A DNA stretch of 58,775 nucleotides from Luteimonas rhizosphaerae (GTDB lineage Bacteria > Pseudomonadota > Gammaproteobacteria > Xanthomonadales > Xanthomonadaceae): positions 1 through 58,775 of the forward strand of contig NZ_NRQR01000017.1 in assembly GCF_002849595.1 (NCBI RefSeq). Direction: 5' to 3'. Positions within the stretch are counted from its first letter, which is position 1. Every line of letters starts with the position of its first letter. A program made the translations under genes and the position numbers. This document shows, piece by piece, positions 39,546 to 48,059 of this stretch. The notes beneath the pieces were generated by a model that saw only the letters and a program-made list of their open reading frames with translations, was not told the DNA's origin and made no database searches.

Positions 39546-40396
39546 GACGCCGGCGTCGTGCCGTACAGCGCCTTGCGCGAGGCGCCGGTGATCTCGGCCG
39601 CGAGGCGCGCGGCCGTCGACGGCGGCAGGTGCGCGGCGAGCTTGGCGTAGACCCGCAGGCCCTCGGCACGCTTGTTGTCCTCGTCTTCGCCCAGGCCCTG
39701 GATCAGCACGACGAACTCGCCCTTGCGCTGGTTGGCATCGGCCACGACCTGCGCATGCAACCCGGCCAGGGTGCCGTCGAGCACGGTCTCGAACAGCTTG
39801 GTCAGCTCGCGCGCGACCACCGCGGGACGCGACTCGCCGAACACCGCGACGCAGTCGGCCAGCATCTCGGCGATGCGGTGCGAGGACTCGTAGAACAGCA
39901 GCGTCCGCGGCTCGCCGGCCACGGCCAGCAGGCGTTCCCGCCGGGCGGCGCTCTTGGCCGGCAGGAAGCCTTCGAACACGAACCGGTCGCTGGGCAGGCC
40001 GGCGACGCTGAGCGCCGCGATCAGGGCGCTGGCGCCGGGCACCGGCGACACCCGGACGCCGGCCGCACGCGCCGCCCGCACCAGCCGGAAACCGGGATCA
40101 CTGACCAGCGGCGTGCCGGCATCGCTGACCAGCGCCAGCGCGTCGCCGGCCTGCAGGCGCGCGACCAGCTTGCCGGCGATCTCGTCCTCGTTGTGCTCGT
40201 GCAGCGCGATCAGCGGCCGCTCGATGCCGAAGTGCGACAGCAACTGGCGCGTATGCCGGGTGTCCTCGGCGCAGATCGCGGCGACGCTGCGCAGCGTGTC
40301 CTGCGCGCGCGGCGACAGGTCGCCGAGATTGCCGATCGGGGTCGCCACGACATGCAGGATGCCGGGGGCCGCGCTTGCTCCGGGATGTACCGACAT
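39542..40396 (-). CDS. rsmI: 16S rRNA (cytidine1402-2'-O)-methyltransferase RsmI
   Basis: Methylates the ribose of C1402 in 16S rRNA, complementing RsmH on the same nucleotide. The 284-aa product shows HVVATPIGNLGDLSPRA, AEDTRHTRQLL, SDAGTPLVSDPGF, PVPGASALIAALS, FEGFLPAKSAAR, LLFYESSHRI and RELTKLFET, all typical. The ATG at 40396 is preferred over an upstream GTG at 40405 because GGAG sits 5 nt before the ATG. It is divergent from lpoA; a GATAAT -10-like box on the minus strand (40432-40437) would give a ~29-nt leader. Confidence 0.97.
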   Translation of the reverse strand: MSVHPGASAAPGILHVVATPIGNLGDLSPRAQDTLRSVAAICAEDTRHTRQLLSHFGIERPLIALHEHNEDEIAGKLVARLQAGDALALVSDAGTPLVSDPGFRLVRAARAAGVRVSPVPGASALIAALSVAGLPSDRFVFEGFLPAKSAARRERLLAVAGEPRTLLFYESSHRIAEMLADCVAVFGESRPAVVARELTKLFETVLDGTLAGLHAQVVADANQRKGEFVVLIQGLGEDEDNKRAEGLRVYAKLAAHLPPSTAARLAAEITGASRKALYGTTPAS

Positions 40397-40418
40397 CGTC
40401 TCCACGCAGGGGGAACGT

Positions 40419-40437
40419 TAGAATGCCCGGCATTATC
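40419..40437. promoter_or_regulatory. Facing -10-like boxes in the rsmI-lpoA divergent region
   Basis: The plus strand has TAGAAT (40419-40424), suitable for lpoA. The minus strand has GATAAT (40432-40437), suitable for rsmI. Each predicted start would fall beside the other's -10, so the two promoters would overlap and may interfere. Neither has a recognisable -35. Confidence 0.4.
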
Positions 40438-40455
40438 CTGCAGCGGGACCGCAAC

Positions 40456-41655
40456 ATGGCAGCTTCGACGCCGCGTCACTCGACCGCCCGCCTCGCGATC
40501 GTCGCATCGCTGGCCCTGTTCGCCGCCGGTTGCGCGAGCGTGCAGGTCAGCGCGCCGACCGTTACCGAAGCGCCCGGCGCCGAGCCGGTCGTCGAATCCG
40601 GGCGCTGGGCCTTCGACGACACGCGCCCGCCCGCCGAGAGCGACGGCTACCGGCCGCCGCGCAAGCTCGCCGTGCTGCTGCCGATGACCGGCGCGCTGGC
40701 GACGGCCGCGGGCCCGGTGCGCGACGGCTTCCTCGCCGGCTACTACGGCGAGCGCCGCACCCGCCCGGAACTCGCGTTCTACGACACCGCCGGCACGCCG
40801 GCCGGTGCCGCCGGAGCGTACGCGCGTGCCGTGCAGGAAGGCGCCGACCAGGTCGTCGGCCCGCTCGGCCGCGACGAGGTCACGGCCCTGTTCGAGGCGC
40901 CGGGCGGCCTGCCGCTGCTGGCGCTGAACCGCGGCAACGTCGCCGGTCCGGACAACACCGCCAGCTTCTCGCTGGCGCCGGAAGACGAGGGCGACGCCGC
41001 GGCGCAATACCTGCTGGCCCGCAACGCCCGCAACGTGCTGGTGCTGTCGAACGGCGACGACAACGCGCGCCGCAGCGTGGATGCGCTGCGCGCCCGTCTC
41101 GCCCAGGAAGGCGGCACCATCGTCAACACCGTCGCGATCGTCGGCGACACGCCGGTCGACCAGACCGACGCCTTCCGCAATGCGGTGACCGCGGGCGCCG
41201 GCGTCGACGCGGTGTTCCTGGCGATCCGCGGCAACCAGGCGCGGATGCTGACCCCGCAGCTGTCGGTCGCCGGGCTCGGCAGCCGCCTGCGCATCGGCAC
41301 CTCGCAGCTGACGCTGGGCACCGGCAAGGCGGAGGAAGACCAGGCGCTCGACGGCATCGTGTTCCCCACCGAGAGCTGGGCCACCGGGGCCAGCGCGCGC
41401 GCCCTGCCGCCGATGACGAGCGTCGCGACCGAGCTGCCGACCGCGCGCGGCCAGGCCGCCAAGCTGTTCGCGTTCGGCCACGACGCCTGGCTGCTCAGCG
41501 GCTATCTGGAGCACCTGTCGAGCCGCCCGGATACCGGCATCGGCGGCGCGACCGGCATGCTGCGCGTCGGTCCCGACGGCACGGTGATGCGCACGCCGGC
41601 GTGGGCCACCTGGCGCAACGGTTACGTGGTGCCGCAGGCGGACGTCGGCGGTTGA
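40456..41655 (+). CDS. lpoA: LppC/LpoA-family lipoprotein, penicillin-binding protein activator
   Basis: Outer-membrane lipoprotein predicted to activate PBP1a-type peptidoglycan synthases. The start at 40456 gives 399 aa with a lipoprotein signal ending in LFAAGC. The mature part is a periplasmic-binding-protein-like domain ([54 protein letters not shown]) as in the C-terminal domain of LpoA. The TPR-rich N-terminal domain of the enterobacterial protein is absent, so this is the short form common in xanthomonads. It sits next to rsmI (divergent) and overlaps yraN, an order conserved in many gammaproteobacteria. Confidence 0.88.
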   Translation: MAASTPRHSTARLAIVASLALFAAGCASVQVSAPTVTEAPGAEPVVESGRWAFDDTRPPAESDGYRPPRKLAVLLPMTGALATAAGPVRDGFLAGYYGERRTRPELAFYDTAGTPAGAAGAYARAVQEGADQVVGPLGRDEVTALFEAPGGLPLLALNRGNVAGPDNTASFSLAPEDEGDAAAQYLLARNARNVLVLSNGDDNARRSVDALRARLAQEGGTIVNTVAIVGDTPVDQTDAFRNAVTAGAGVDAVFLAIRGNQARMLTPQLSVAGLGSRLRIGTSQLTLGTGKAEEDQALDGIVFPTESWATGASARALPPMTSVATELPTARGQAAKLFAFGHDAWLLSGYLEHLSSRPDTGIGGATGMLRVGPDGTVMRTPAWATWRNGYVVPQADVGG

Positions 41656-42020
41656 ACGATCGCCGCCGCGATGGCGCGGCGGCCGAGGCGCGCGCCTGCG
41701 CGCATCTGCAGGCGGCGGGACTGACCCTCGTCGCCCGCAACGTGGCCTGCCGCGGCGGCGAACTCGACCTGGTGATGCGCGACGGCGACGCCGTGGTGTT
41801 CGTCGAGGTGCGACATCGCCGCTCGGCCTTCTTCGGCGGTGGCGCCGCCTCGGTCGATGCCGGCAAGCGGCGGCGCCTGGTGCACGCCGCCCAGCAGTTC
41901 CTGCAGGACGACCGCAGCCTGCGCGAGCGGCCCTGCCGCTTCGACGTGGTCGAGACCGGCGGCACGCCCGACGCCCCGACGCTGCAGTGGATCCGCGACG
42001 CGTTCCGCGCCGACGACTGA
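41652..42020 (+). CDS. yraN: YraN/UPF0102 nuclease-fold protein, probable TTG start
   Basis: The 122-aa product is a UPF0102 protein with the restriction-endonuclease-like signature [45 protein letters not shown] and [17 protein letters not shown]. It is related to Holliday-junction-resolvase-fold enzymes; the physiological role is not settled. The inferred start is TTG at 41652, which overlaps the lpoA TGA in a TTGA overlap and matches the family N-terminal spacing. No ATG or GTG lies between it and the conserved region in a better place. The longer open frame runs inside lpoA and is a shadow. Confidence 0.88.
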   Translation: MNDRRRDGAAAEARACAHLQAAGLTLVARNVACRGGELDLVMRDGDAVVFVEVRHRRSAFFGGGAASVDAGKRRRLVHAAQQFLQDDRSLRERPCRFDVVETGGTPDAPTLQWIRDAFRADD

Positions 42021-42047
42021 GGCTGCCGGCGGTTTCGCCGCGATCGC

Positions 42048-43013
42048 CTAGCGCGCGTCGAAGTGATCGAAGCCGGTGCGCGCCGGGCGCCACGGCGCAC
42101 CGTCGCCATCGCGGACCGAGACGCTCTGCCCGGCGCCGATCACGCCGATGCGGGTGACCGGCGTCGCGGCGGTCTCCGCGGCCTGCAGGATCCGGTCGCG
42201 CAGCTGCGGCGGCGCGGTGAAGCACAGCTCGTAGTCGTCGCCGCCGGTCGCCTGCAGGGACGCGCGCATCACCGGATCGCAGGCGGCGCGGAGCGTGGGC
42301 GACGCCGGAAGATCGGCGAGTCGCAGCTCGGCGCCGACGTGGCTTGCGACGCAGACATGCCCGAGATCGGCCAGCAGGCCGTCGGACACGTCGATCGCCG
42401 CATGCGCGAGTCCGGCGAGTTGCAGGCCGAGCGCAACGCGCGGCGTCGGCCGGTCGAGGCGCGCGCGCAGTGCGGGATCGCGCACGCCGCCGGCCTGCCA
42501 CTGCCGCAACGCCGCCGCCGCATCGCCGAGCGTGCCGCTGATCCAGATGTCGTCGCCGACCCGGGCCGCGTCGCGCCGCAGCGCGGCGTCCGGCGCGACC
42601 AGACCATGCACCGTGACGCACACCGACAGCGGGCCGCGCGTGGTGTCGCCGCCGACCAGCGCCACGCGCTGCGCCGCGGCGAGCGCCGCGAAGCCGTCGA
42701 GAAAGCCGTCGAGCCACGCGGCATCGGAGTCCGGCAGCGACAGCGACAGCGTGCACCAGGCCGGCGTCGCGGCCATCGCCGCGAGATCCGACAGGTTCAC
42801 CGCCAGCGCCTTCCACCCGATATCGGCGGGCGCGGTGTCGCCGGGGAAATGCACGCCCGCGTTGAGCGTGTCCATCGCGATCACCAGCTGGCGGTCGCGC
42901 GGCACCTGCACGATGGCCGCATCGTCGCCGATGCCCAGCACCACGTCGTCGCGGCCGGCGACCCGCGCGCGGATGCGCCCGATGAGGTCGAACTCGCCGG
43001 CGCCCGCGCTCAT
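42048..43013 (-). CDS. thiL: Thiamine-monophosphate kinase
   Basis: Phosphorylates thiamine monophosphate to the diphosphate cofactor. The start at 43013 gives 321 aa beginning MSAGAGEFDLIGRIRAR. Family motifs are GIGDDAAIV, MDTLNAGVHFP, GWKALAVNLSDLAAMAATP, VGGDTTRGPL, AIDVSDGLLADLGH and GGDDYELCFT. It is the last gene of the ribE-ribBA-ribH-nusB-thiL operon, 7 bp after the nusB stop. The grouping of thiL with nusB and rib genes is widespread in proteobacteria. Confidence 0.97.
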   Translation of the reverse strand: MSAGAGEFDLIGRIRARVAGRDDVVLGIGDDAAIVQVPRDRQLVIAMDTLNAGVHFPGDTAPADIGWKALAVNLSDLAAMAATPAWCTLSLSLPDSDAAWLDGFLDGFAALAAAQRVALVGGDTTRGPLSVCVTVHGLVAPDAALRRDAARVGDDIWISGTLGDAAAALRQWQAGGVRDPALRARLDRPTPRVALGLQLAGLAHAAIDVSDGLLADLGHVCVASHVGAELRLADLPASPTLRAACDPVMRASLQATGGDDYELCFTAPPQLRDRILQAAETAATPVTRIGVIGAGQSVSVRDGDGAPWRPARTGFDHFDAR

Positions 43014-43020
43014 CGCGGGC

Positions 43021-43485
43021 TCAGCGCGTGCGCGCGGCGGCGACCTCGGGCGCACGCCATTCGGCGGCCGCGTGGTCGAGCACGCCGTTGACGTAGGTGT
43101 GGCCGTGTTCGGAACCGAACCGCTTGACCGTCTTCAGCGCCTCGTCGATGACGACGCGGTACGGCACGTCGAGACGGTGCTGCAGCTCGTAGGTCGCGAT
43201 CCGCAGCATCGCCCGCTCGATCGGATCGACCTCGTCGATCTCGCGGTCCAGGAACGGCTTGAGCGCCGCATCGAGTTCGCGGTAGCGCTCGCCGACGCCG
43301 CGCACCAGGTCTTCGAAATACGCGAGATCCGCGACTTCCTTGGCCTGCTCGTGGGCGAACTCGGCAATGATGCTCTGCACGTTCGCGCCCGACATCTGCA
43401 TCGCGTAGACGGCCTGCAGCGCGCGGCGGCGCGCGCGCGAGCGCAGCACCGGATCGACGCCGTGTCTGTTCTGGCGCTGGTTCAT
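43021..43485 (-). CDS. nusB: Transcription antitermination factor NusB
   Basis: All-helical protein that, with NusE, binds boxA RNA in rRNA leaders. The start at 43485 (154 aa, [33 protein letters not shown]) overlaps the ribH stop by 4 bp. The helices [67 protein letters not shown] and [10 protein letters not shown] match the family. The longer open frame extends into ribH and is rejected. Confidence 0.96.
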   Translation of the reverse strand: MNQRQNRHGVDPVLRSRARRRALQAVYAMQMSGANVQSIIAEFAHEQAKEVADLAYFEDLVRGVGERYRELDAALKPFLDREIDEVDPIERAMLRIATYELQHRLDVPYRVVIDEALKTVKRFGSEHGHTYVNGVLDHAAAEWRAPEVAAARTR

Positions 43486-43949
43486 GACAGTTTGTCCAAC
43501 AGGTTGCTCATTTCGATGGCGACCAGCGCCGCCTCCTCGCCCTTGTTGCCGTGGTTGCCGCCGGCGCGCTGCTCGGCGTCGGCGTAGTCCTCGACCGCGA
43601 GCACGCCGTTGGCCACCGGCACGCCGGTATCGAGCGCGACCCGCATCAGCGCATCGCTGCAGCCGTCGGCGACCTGCTCGTAATGCCGGGTGTCGCCGCG
43701 CACGACGCACCCCAGCGCCAGCAACGCCGCATGCCGGCCACCGAGCGCGAGCTGCCGGCAGGCCAGCGGGATTTCCCAGGCGCCGGGCACGCGGACCAGG
43801 TCGACCGCATCCTCGGCGACGCCGTTGTCGACGAAGGCCTTGCGGGCGCCGGCGACCAGGGCATCGGTGATCTTCGGATTCCAGCGGCTGACGATGATCG
43901 CGAAGCGCGCGTTGGCTGGCGCGCGCAGGTCGCCTTCGAAGTGGCTCAT
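43482..43949 (-). CDS. ribH: 6,7-dimethyl-8-ribityllumazine synthase
   Basis: Condenses the ribitylaminopyrimidine with the 4-carbon phosphate to give lumazine. The start at 43949 (MSHFEGDL) gives 155 aa. An alternative GTG three codons upstream cannot be excluded. Typical features are [75 protein letters not shown] and a C-terminal [17 protein letters not shown]. It lies between ribBA and nusB. Confidence 0.97.
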   Translation of the reverse strand: MSHFEGDLRAPANARFAIIVSRWNPKITDALVAGARKAFVDNGVAEDAVDLVRVPGAWEIPLACRQLALGGRHAALLALGCVVRGDTRHYEQVADGCSDALMRVALDTGVPVANGVLAVEDYADAEQRAGGNHGNKGEEAALVAIEMSNLLDKLS

Positions 43950-44010
43950 GAGGGACACGGGTCTGCGTGGGCCGGACAGTCTAGTGCATGGCGGCGGGCG
44001 GCCGGCAGCG

Positions 44011-45117
44011 TCAGCGGGTGCCGGTGCCGACGTCGACGTACTCGATGACCTCGAGCCCGAACCCGGCCAGTCCCACCTGCTTGCGCGGCGTGCCGAGTAC
44101 CCGCAGCTTGCCCAGGCCGAGCTCGGCGAGGATCTGCGCGCCGGCGCCGTTGCGGCGCCATTGGCCGACGTCCTTGGCGTTCTGCTGCTCGGGCTGCTTG
44201 CACAGCCGGGCCAGCAGCGCGTCGGTATCGCGTGGCGCGGTCAGCATCACCATGACGCCGCTGCCGGCCGCATCGATCGCGCGCAGCGCATCGGTCGCGG
44301 CGACGCCGAAATCGTCGCGGCGCCAGTGCAGCAGGTCGGCCAGCGGATTCTCCACCTGCACGCGCACCAGCGTCGGCGTCGCCGCGTCCGGCGTGCCGCG
44401 GACCAGGGCGAAATGCAGGTCGTGGGCGATGCGGTCGCGGTAGGTCACCAGCTGGAACGGGCCGAATTCGGTGTCGATGTCGCGCGCGTCGACGCGCTCG
44501 ACCGTGTGCTCGTTGGCCAGCCGCCACGCGATCAGGTCTTCGATCGAGCCCATCTTCAGGCCGTGCTCGCGGGCGAAGACCTCGAGCTCGGGCCGCCGCG
44601 CCATCGAGCCGTCCGGGTTCAGCACTTCGACCAGCACGCCGGCGGGCTCCAGCCCGGCGAGCATCGCCAGGTCGCCCGCGGCCTCGGTGTGGCCGGCGCG
44701 ACTGAGCACGCCGCCGGGATGCGCCAGCAGGGGAAAGATGTGGCCCGGCTGGGCGAGGTCGTGCGGCTTCGCGTCCGGCTTCACTGCGGTGCGCACGGTG
44801 TGCGCCCGGTCGTAGGCGGAGATGCCGGTGGTGACGCCTTCGGCCGCCTCGATGGAGACGGTGAACGCGGTCTGGTACTGCGCGGTGTTGTCGCGGACCA
44901 TCGGCGCGAGGCCCAGCTGGCCGCAACGCTCTCGGGTCAGCGACAGGCACACCAGGCCACGCGCATGCGTGACCATGAAGTTGATGTCCGACGGCTTGAC
45001 CAGTTCGGCGGCCATGATCAGGTCGCCTTCGTTCTCGCGGTCCTCGTCGTCGACGATGACCACCATCCGCCCCTGGCGGATCTCTTCCAGCAGTTCGGGC
45101 ACCGGGGCGAACTTCAT
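44011..45117 (-). CDS. ribBA: RibBA-type fusion: DHBP synthase with a degenerate GTP cyclohydrolase II-like domain
   Basis: The N-terminal ~205 residues are 3,4-dihydroxy-2-butanone-4-phosphate synthase, with [45 protein letters not shown] and [25 protein letters not shown]. The C-terminal ~165 residues align with GTP cyclohydrolase II but lack the zinc-binding cysteines (no CxxxxxxxCxC where [21 protein letters not shown] occurs). That domain is therefore probably inactive, and a separate RibA is expected elsewhere. This RibB/RibA-like arrangement is common in gammaproteobacteria. The 368-aa gene overlaps ribE by 4 bp and is controlled by the upstream FMN riboswitch. Confidence 0.95.
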   Translation of the reverse strand: MKFAPVPELLEEIRQGRMVVIVDDEDRENEGDLIMAAELVKPSDINFMVTHARGLVCLSLTRERCGQLGLAPMVRDNTAQYQTAFTVSIEAAEGVTTGISAYDRAHTVRTAVKPDAKPHDLAQPGHIFPLLAHPGGVLSRAGHTEAAGDLAMLAGLEPAGVLVEVLNPDGSMARRPELEVFAREHGLKMGSIEDLIAWRLANEHTVERVDARDIDTEFGPFQLVTYRDRIAHDLHFALVRGTPDAATPTLVRVQVENPLADLLHWRRDDFGVAATDALRAIDAAGSGVMVMLTAPRDTDALLARLCKQPEQQNAKDVGQWRRNGAGAQILAELGLGKLRVLGTPRKQVGLAGFGLEVIEYVDVGTGTR

Positions 45118-45731
45118 GCGGCGTCTCCGGAAGGCGGCAACGAAGCGCCGACCAGGCGCTCGACGTAACGGGCGATCATGTCGACCTCGAGATTGACCGC
45201 GTCGCCGACAGTCGTCTGCGCGAACGCGGTGTGCGCGACGGTGTGCGGCACCAGTGCGACCTCGAAGCCCGTCGCGTCGACCGCGTTGATGGTCAGGCTG
45301 ACGCCATCGACGCAGATCGACCCCTTGTGCGCGACGTACTTCAGCAGCGCCGGCGGCGCCTCGAAACGCCAGCGCTGGGCGCGCGCGTCCTCGTGGACCG
45401 AGGCGACGCGGCCGACACCGTCGACATGGCCGCTGACTAGGTGCCCGCCGAGGCGATCGGTCGGCAGCATCGCGCGCTCAAGATTCAGCGCACGCCCCGG
45501 CGCGAGCGCGCCGAGTGTCGTCAGCGCCAGCGTCTCGGTCGAGGCGTCCGCCTCGAAAGCGTCGGCATCGAACGCGACGACGGTCAGGCACACGCCATTG
45601 ACGGCGATGCTCTCGCCCATCCGCACGTCGGTGAACGGCAAGCTGCCCGTGGCGATCCGCAGGCGGGCATCGCCGCCCTGCGCATCGCGCGTCTGCAAGG
45701 CACCGACGCCTGCGATCAATCCGGTGAACAT
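45114..45731 (-). CDS. ribE: Riboflavin synthase, alpha chain
   Basis: Dismutates two lumazine molecules to riboflavin. The start at 45731 (205 aa) begins MFTGLIAGVGAL as in the family. The two lumazine-binding repeats are seen, with MGESIAVNGVCLTVV in the first and HKGSICVDGVSLTINAV in the second. The linkers LGGHLVSGHVDGVG and VNLEVDMIARYVERLV also match. Between this gene and ribD lies an FMN riboswitch, so it is the first gene of the controlled unit. The gene is sometimes called ribC. Confidence 0.97.
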   Translation of the reverse strand: MFTGLIAGVGALQTRDAQGGDARLRIATGSLPFTDVRMGESIAVNGVCLTVVAFDADAFEADASTETLALTTLGALAPGRALNLERAMLPTDRLGGHLVSGHVDGVGRVASVHEDARAQRWRFEAPPALLKYVAHKGSICVDGVSLTINAVDATGFEVALVPHTVAHTAFAQTTVGDAVNLEVDMIARYVERLVGASLPPSGDAA

Positions 45732-45851
45732 CCGCTGGACTCCATGACGGCGCGGCGGAGTCGGGATGCAGCCCGGCACGCCGCACGTTGAATGCGACGA
45801 AATGCTCCGGGACGCACGACGGCACGCACGGCGGATCGCCATGCGCGGGTC

Positions 45852-46018
45852 GTCTTCTTTCATCCGGACTATGACCGTCGGCCCCGGCATTGGACCGGGT
45901 CTGCTGACCTGCCGCGGCGTGGGATCCACCGTGGCAGCGCTCGCGGGCTCGTGGGCGACCGGAACCCCGGACCGCTGCCACCTACCGCCGGTGGGGAATC
46001 GCACCCCGCCCTGAAGAC
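45852..46018 (-). promoter_or_regulatory. FMN riboswitch (RFN element)
   Basis: The minus-strand RNA contains the RFN core in order: a 5' CUUCAGGGCGGGGUGCGAUU with CCCCACCGGCGGUA, then GAGCCCGCGAGCG, GGUCAGCAGACCCGGU, CCGGGGCCGACGGUCAUAG, and the closing UCCGGAUGAAAGAAGAC. It lies upstream of ribE, with about 120 nt between its 3' edge and the ribE ATG, and downstream of ribD. It senses FMN and is expected to repress ribE-ribBA-ribH(-nusB-thiL). Whether it works by termination or by hiding the ribosome-binding site is not decided by what I see. Confidence 0.95.
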
Positions 46019-46118
46019 GTTTCGATGTTGCCGGCGAACCGGCCCGCGCATTCTAGCAGCGCCCCTGCGCCGCGCCGGCCCGCAGGCCGGGACGCTTCAT
46101 TGCAGCCGTGGCCCGGGT

Positions 46119-47228
46119 TCAGCCCTTGGCCGGACGCAGCAGCAGCCGCAGATCGTCGCCGATGCGCCGCGACTCGACGGTCTCCAGCTGCAGGCGCTGG
46201 GCCATCGCGTCGATGCCCAGCCCCTCGAACAGCGGCCGCGCCCGGTCGCCGAGCAGCACCGGGGCGACGTAGAGCAGCACCTCGTCGACCAGGCCCGCCC
46301 GGAGGAAGGCGCCCGACAGCGTGGCGCCCGACTCGATCTGGACCTCGTTGATGCCGCCCTCGGCCAGCAACGCCAGCACCGCGTCGAGGTCCAGCCGCCC
46401 GTCCCGGGTCGGCACCGCGGCGCGGGCCACGTCGAGCCCGTGCGGCACCTTGGCCTCGCCCGCGTGCAGATACAGCGTGGGCGCGGCGGCGTCGCGGATG
46501 CGACCGCGCGCGGTCGTCGCCAGGCCGGGGTCGAGCACGACCCGCAGCGGCGCGACGAAGCCGGCGTCCGCCTCGGACGCGGCCGCATCGAAACGGACCG
46601 TCAGCTGCGGATCATCGGCCAGCACCGTGCCACTGCCGGTCAGCAGCGCGCCGGCCCGTGCGCGCCAGCGCATCACGTCGGCGCGCGAGGCGTCGCCGCT
46701 GATCCATTTCGAATCGCCGTTGGCCATCGCCGTGCGGCCGTCGAGGCTGCAGGCGAGCTTGATCCGCACCCAGGGCCGGCCGCGCTCGACCCGCGACAGG
46801 AAGCCGCGGTTCAGCGCGCGCGCCTGGGCGTCCATCAGGCCGACATCGACGGCGATGCCGGCAGCGCGCAGCCGCTCGAAGCCGGCGCCGTCGACCTGCG
46901 GGAAGGGGTCGCGCATCGCGCCGACCACGCGCGCCACCCCGGCGTCGATCAGCGCATCGGCGCAGGGGCCGGTGCTGCCGGTATGCGCGCAGGGCTCGAG
47001 GGTCACGTAGGCGGTCGCGCCACGGGCCCGCTCGCCTGCGGCCCGCAACGCCAGCACTTCCGCATGCGGCCCGCCCTTCTGGCGGTGCCAGCCCTCGCCG
47101 ACCCGCTCGCTGCCGTGCGCGAGCACGCACCCGACCATCGGATTGGGGCGCGTCGTATAGGCACCCTTCTCGGCGAGCCGCAGGGCCTGCGCCATGTGCG
47201 CGTGATCGTCGGCGGTGAAGTGCGTCAT
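46119..47228 (-). CDS. ribD: Bifunctional diaminohydroxyphosphoribosylaminopyrimidine deaminase/reductase
   Basis: Performs the deamination and reduction steps of riboflavin synthesis. The 369 aa have an N-terminal zinc deaminase domain (RPNPMVGCVLA, GGPHAEVLAL and TLEPCAHTGSTGPCADALI, giving the HAE and PCxHxGxxxxC ligands). The C-terminal reductase domain follows (RIKLACSLDGRTAMANGDSKWISG, GSGTVLADDPQLTVR, VLDPGLATT). It is upstream of the FMN riboswitch, so it may escape that control unless the transcript has another element. nrdR lies 229 bp upstream on the same strand; the spacer between them shows no gene. Confidence 0.97.
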   Translation of the reverse strand: MTHFTADDHAHMAQALRLAEKGAYTTRPNPMVGCVLAHGSERVGEGWHRQKGGPHAEVLALRAAGERARGATAYVTLEPCAHTGSTGPCADALIDAGVARVVGAMRDPFPQVDGAGFERLRAAGIAVDVGLMDAQARALNRGFLSRVERGRPWVRIKLACSLDGRTAMANGDSKWISGDASRADVMRWRARAGALLTGSGTVLADDPQLTVRFDAAASEADAGFVAPLRVVLDPGLATTARGRIRDAAAPTLYLHAGEAKVPHGLDVARAAVPTRDGRLDLDAVLALLAEGGINEVQIESGATLSGAFLRAGLVDEVLLYVAPVLLGDRARPLFEGLGIDAMAQRLQLETVESRRIGDDLRLLLRPAKG

Positions 47229-47457
47229 GCGGAGTCCTGGCAGGCGGGCGGCGATGGCTCGGCGCGGGTGGCGGGAAACGGATGGAGAACGTACAGCGGT
47301 CGGGCGCGACGCGGAGACATCGGGATCGCGCGAACCCGGGGCATCGCGCGGAAGACGGCGGCGGCCGGCTGGCGTCGTGGACGGCGCTCACAGGCGCCGC
47401 TCGTGAGCCGCGCGATCCGTGTGGCGCCGCCCGCCCCGCCCGTCCCGCAACCGGCCT

Positions 47458-47988
47458 TCAGCGCTTGCGCCCCTTGTCGCCCTTGCCCGTCGGCGCCGCG
47501 CCGCCGCCGAGCAGCGGCAGCTGGCCGTCGCCGGGCAGATCGCGTTCCAGCCGGTCGAGTTCCTCGCGGAAATCCGCGACATCCTCGAAGGCGCGGTAGA
47601 CCGACGCGAAACGCACGAAGCCGACATGGTCGAGCTTGCGCAGTTCGGCGATGACGAACTCGCCGACCCGGCGCGACGACACCTCGCGCTCGGCGGTCAT
47701 GCGCAGCTGGTGCACGACCGCGCGCACCGTCGCCTCAATCTCTTCTTCCGACACCGGCCGCTTGTGCAGCGCGCGATCCATGCTCAGGCGCAGCTTGCGC
47801 GCGTCGAAGGCCTCGCGGCGACCGTCGCCCTTGATGATCGCCGGCAGCTTCAGCTCGATGGTCTCGAGCGTGCTGAACCGCTCGCCGCAGGCCTCGCACT
47901 CGCGGCGACGCCGAATCGTCGCGCCGTCCTCGGAGGCGCGCGAATCGATCACCTTGGTGTCGGTGTGCTGGCAGAAGGGGCAATGCAT
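47458..47988 (-). CDS. nrdR: Transcriptional repressor NrdR
   Basis: Zinc-ribbon plus ATP-cone repressor of ribonucleotide reductase genes. The N-terminal ribbon is [17 protein letters not shown]...[14 protein letters not shown] (CxxC...CxxC). The ATP-cone covers about residues 49-139 ([19 protein letters not shown]...). The 176-aa protein has a Gly/Lys-rich C-terminal tail. It sits between glyA and ribD, a common arrangement (glyA-nrdR-ribD). The ATG is 71 bp past the glyA stop, so the genes may be co-transcribed. Confidence 0.97.
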   Translation of the reverse strand: MHCPFCQHTDTKVIDSRASEDGATIRRRRECEACGERFSTLETIELKLPAIIKGDGRREAFDARKLRLSMDRALHKRPVSEEEIEATVRAVVHQLRMTAEREVSSRRVGEFVIAELRKLDHVGFVRFASVYRAFEDVADFREELDRLERDLPGDGQLPLLGGGAAPTGKGDKGRKR

Positions 47989-48059
47989 GCGGGCGGCGTG
48001 GCCTGGTCAGGATGCGCGAACGGCGCCGGCGCCAAGTGTCGACGCCGGCGGACGTCGCA

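Noticed and set aside
42048..43055. Longer thiL start upstream of 43013
   Set aside because: The extra 14 residues overlap the nusB end and are Arg/Pro-rich and not family-like; ATG 43013 fits known ThiL N-termini.
45792..47654. Long plus-strand frame over the rib region
   Set aside because: Antisense to the FMN riboswitch, ribD and part of nrdR, which are well supported.
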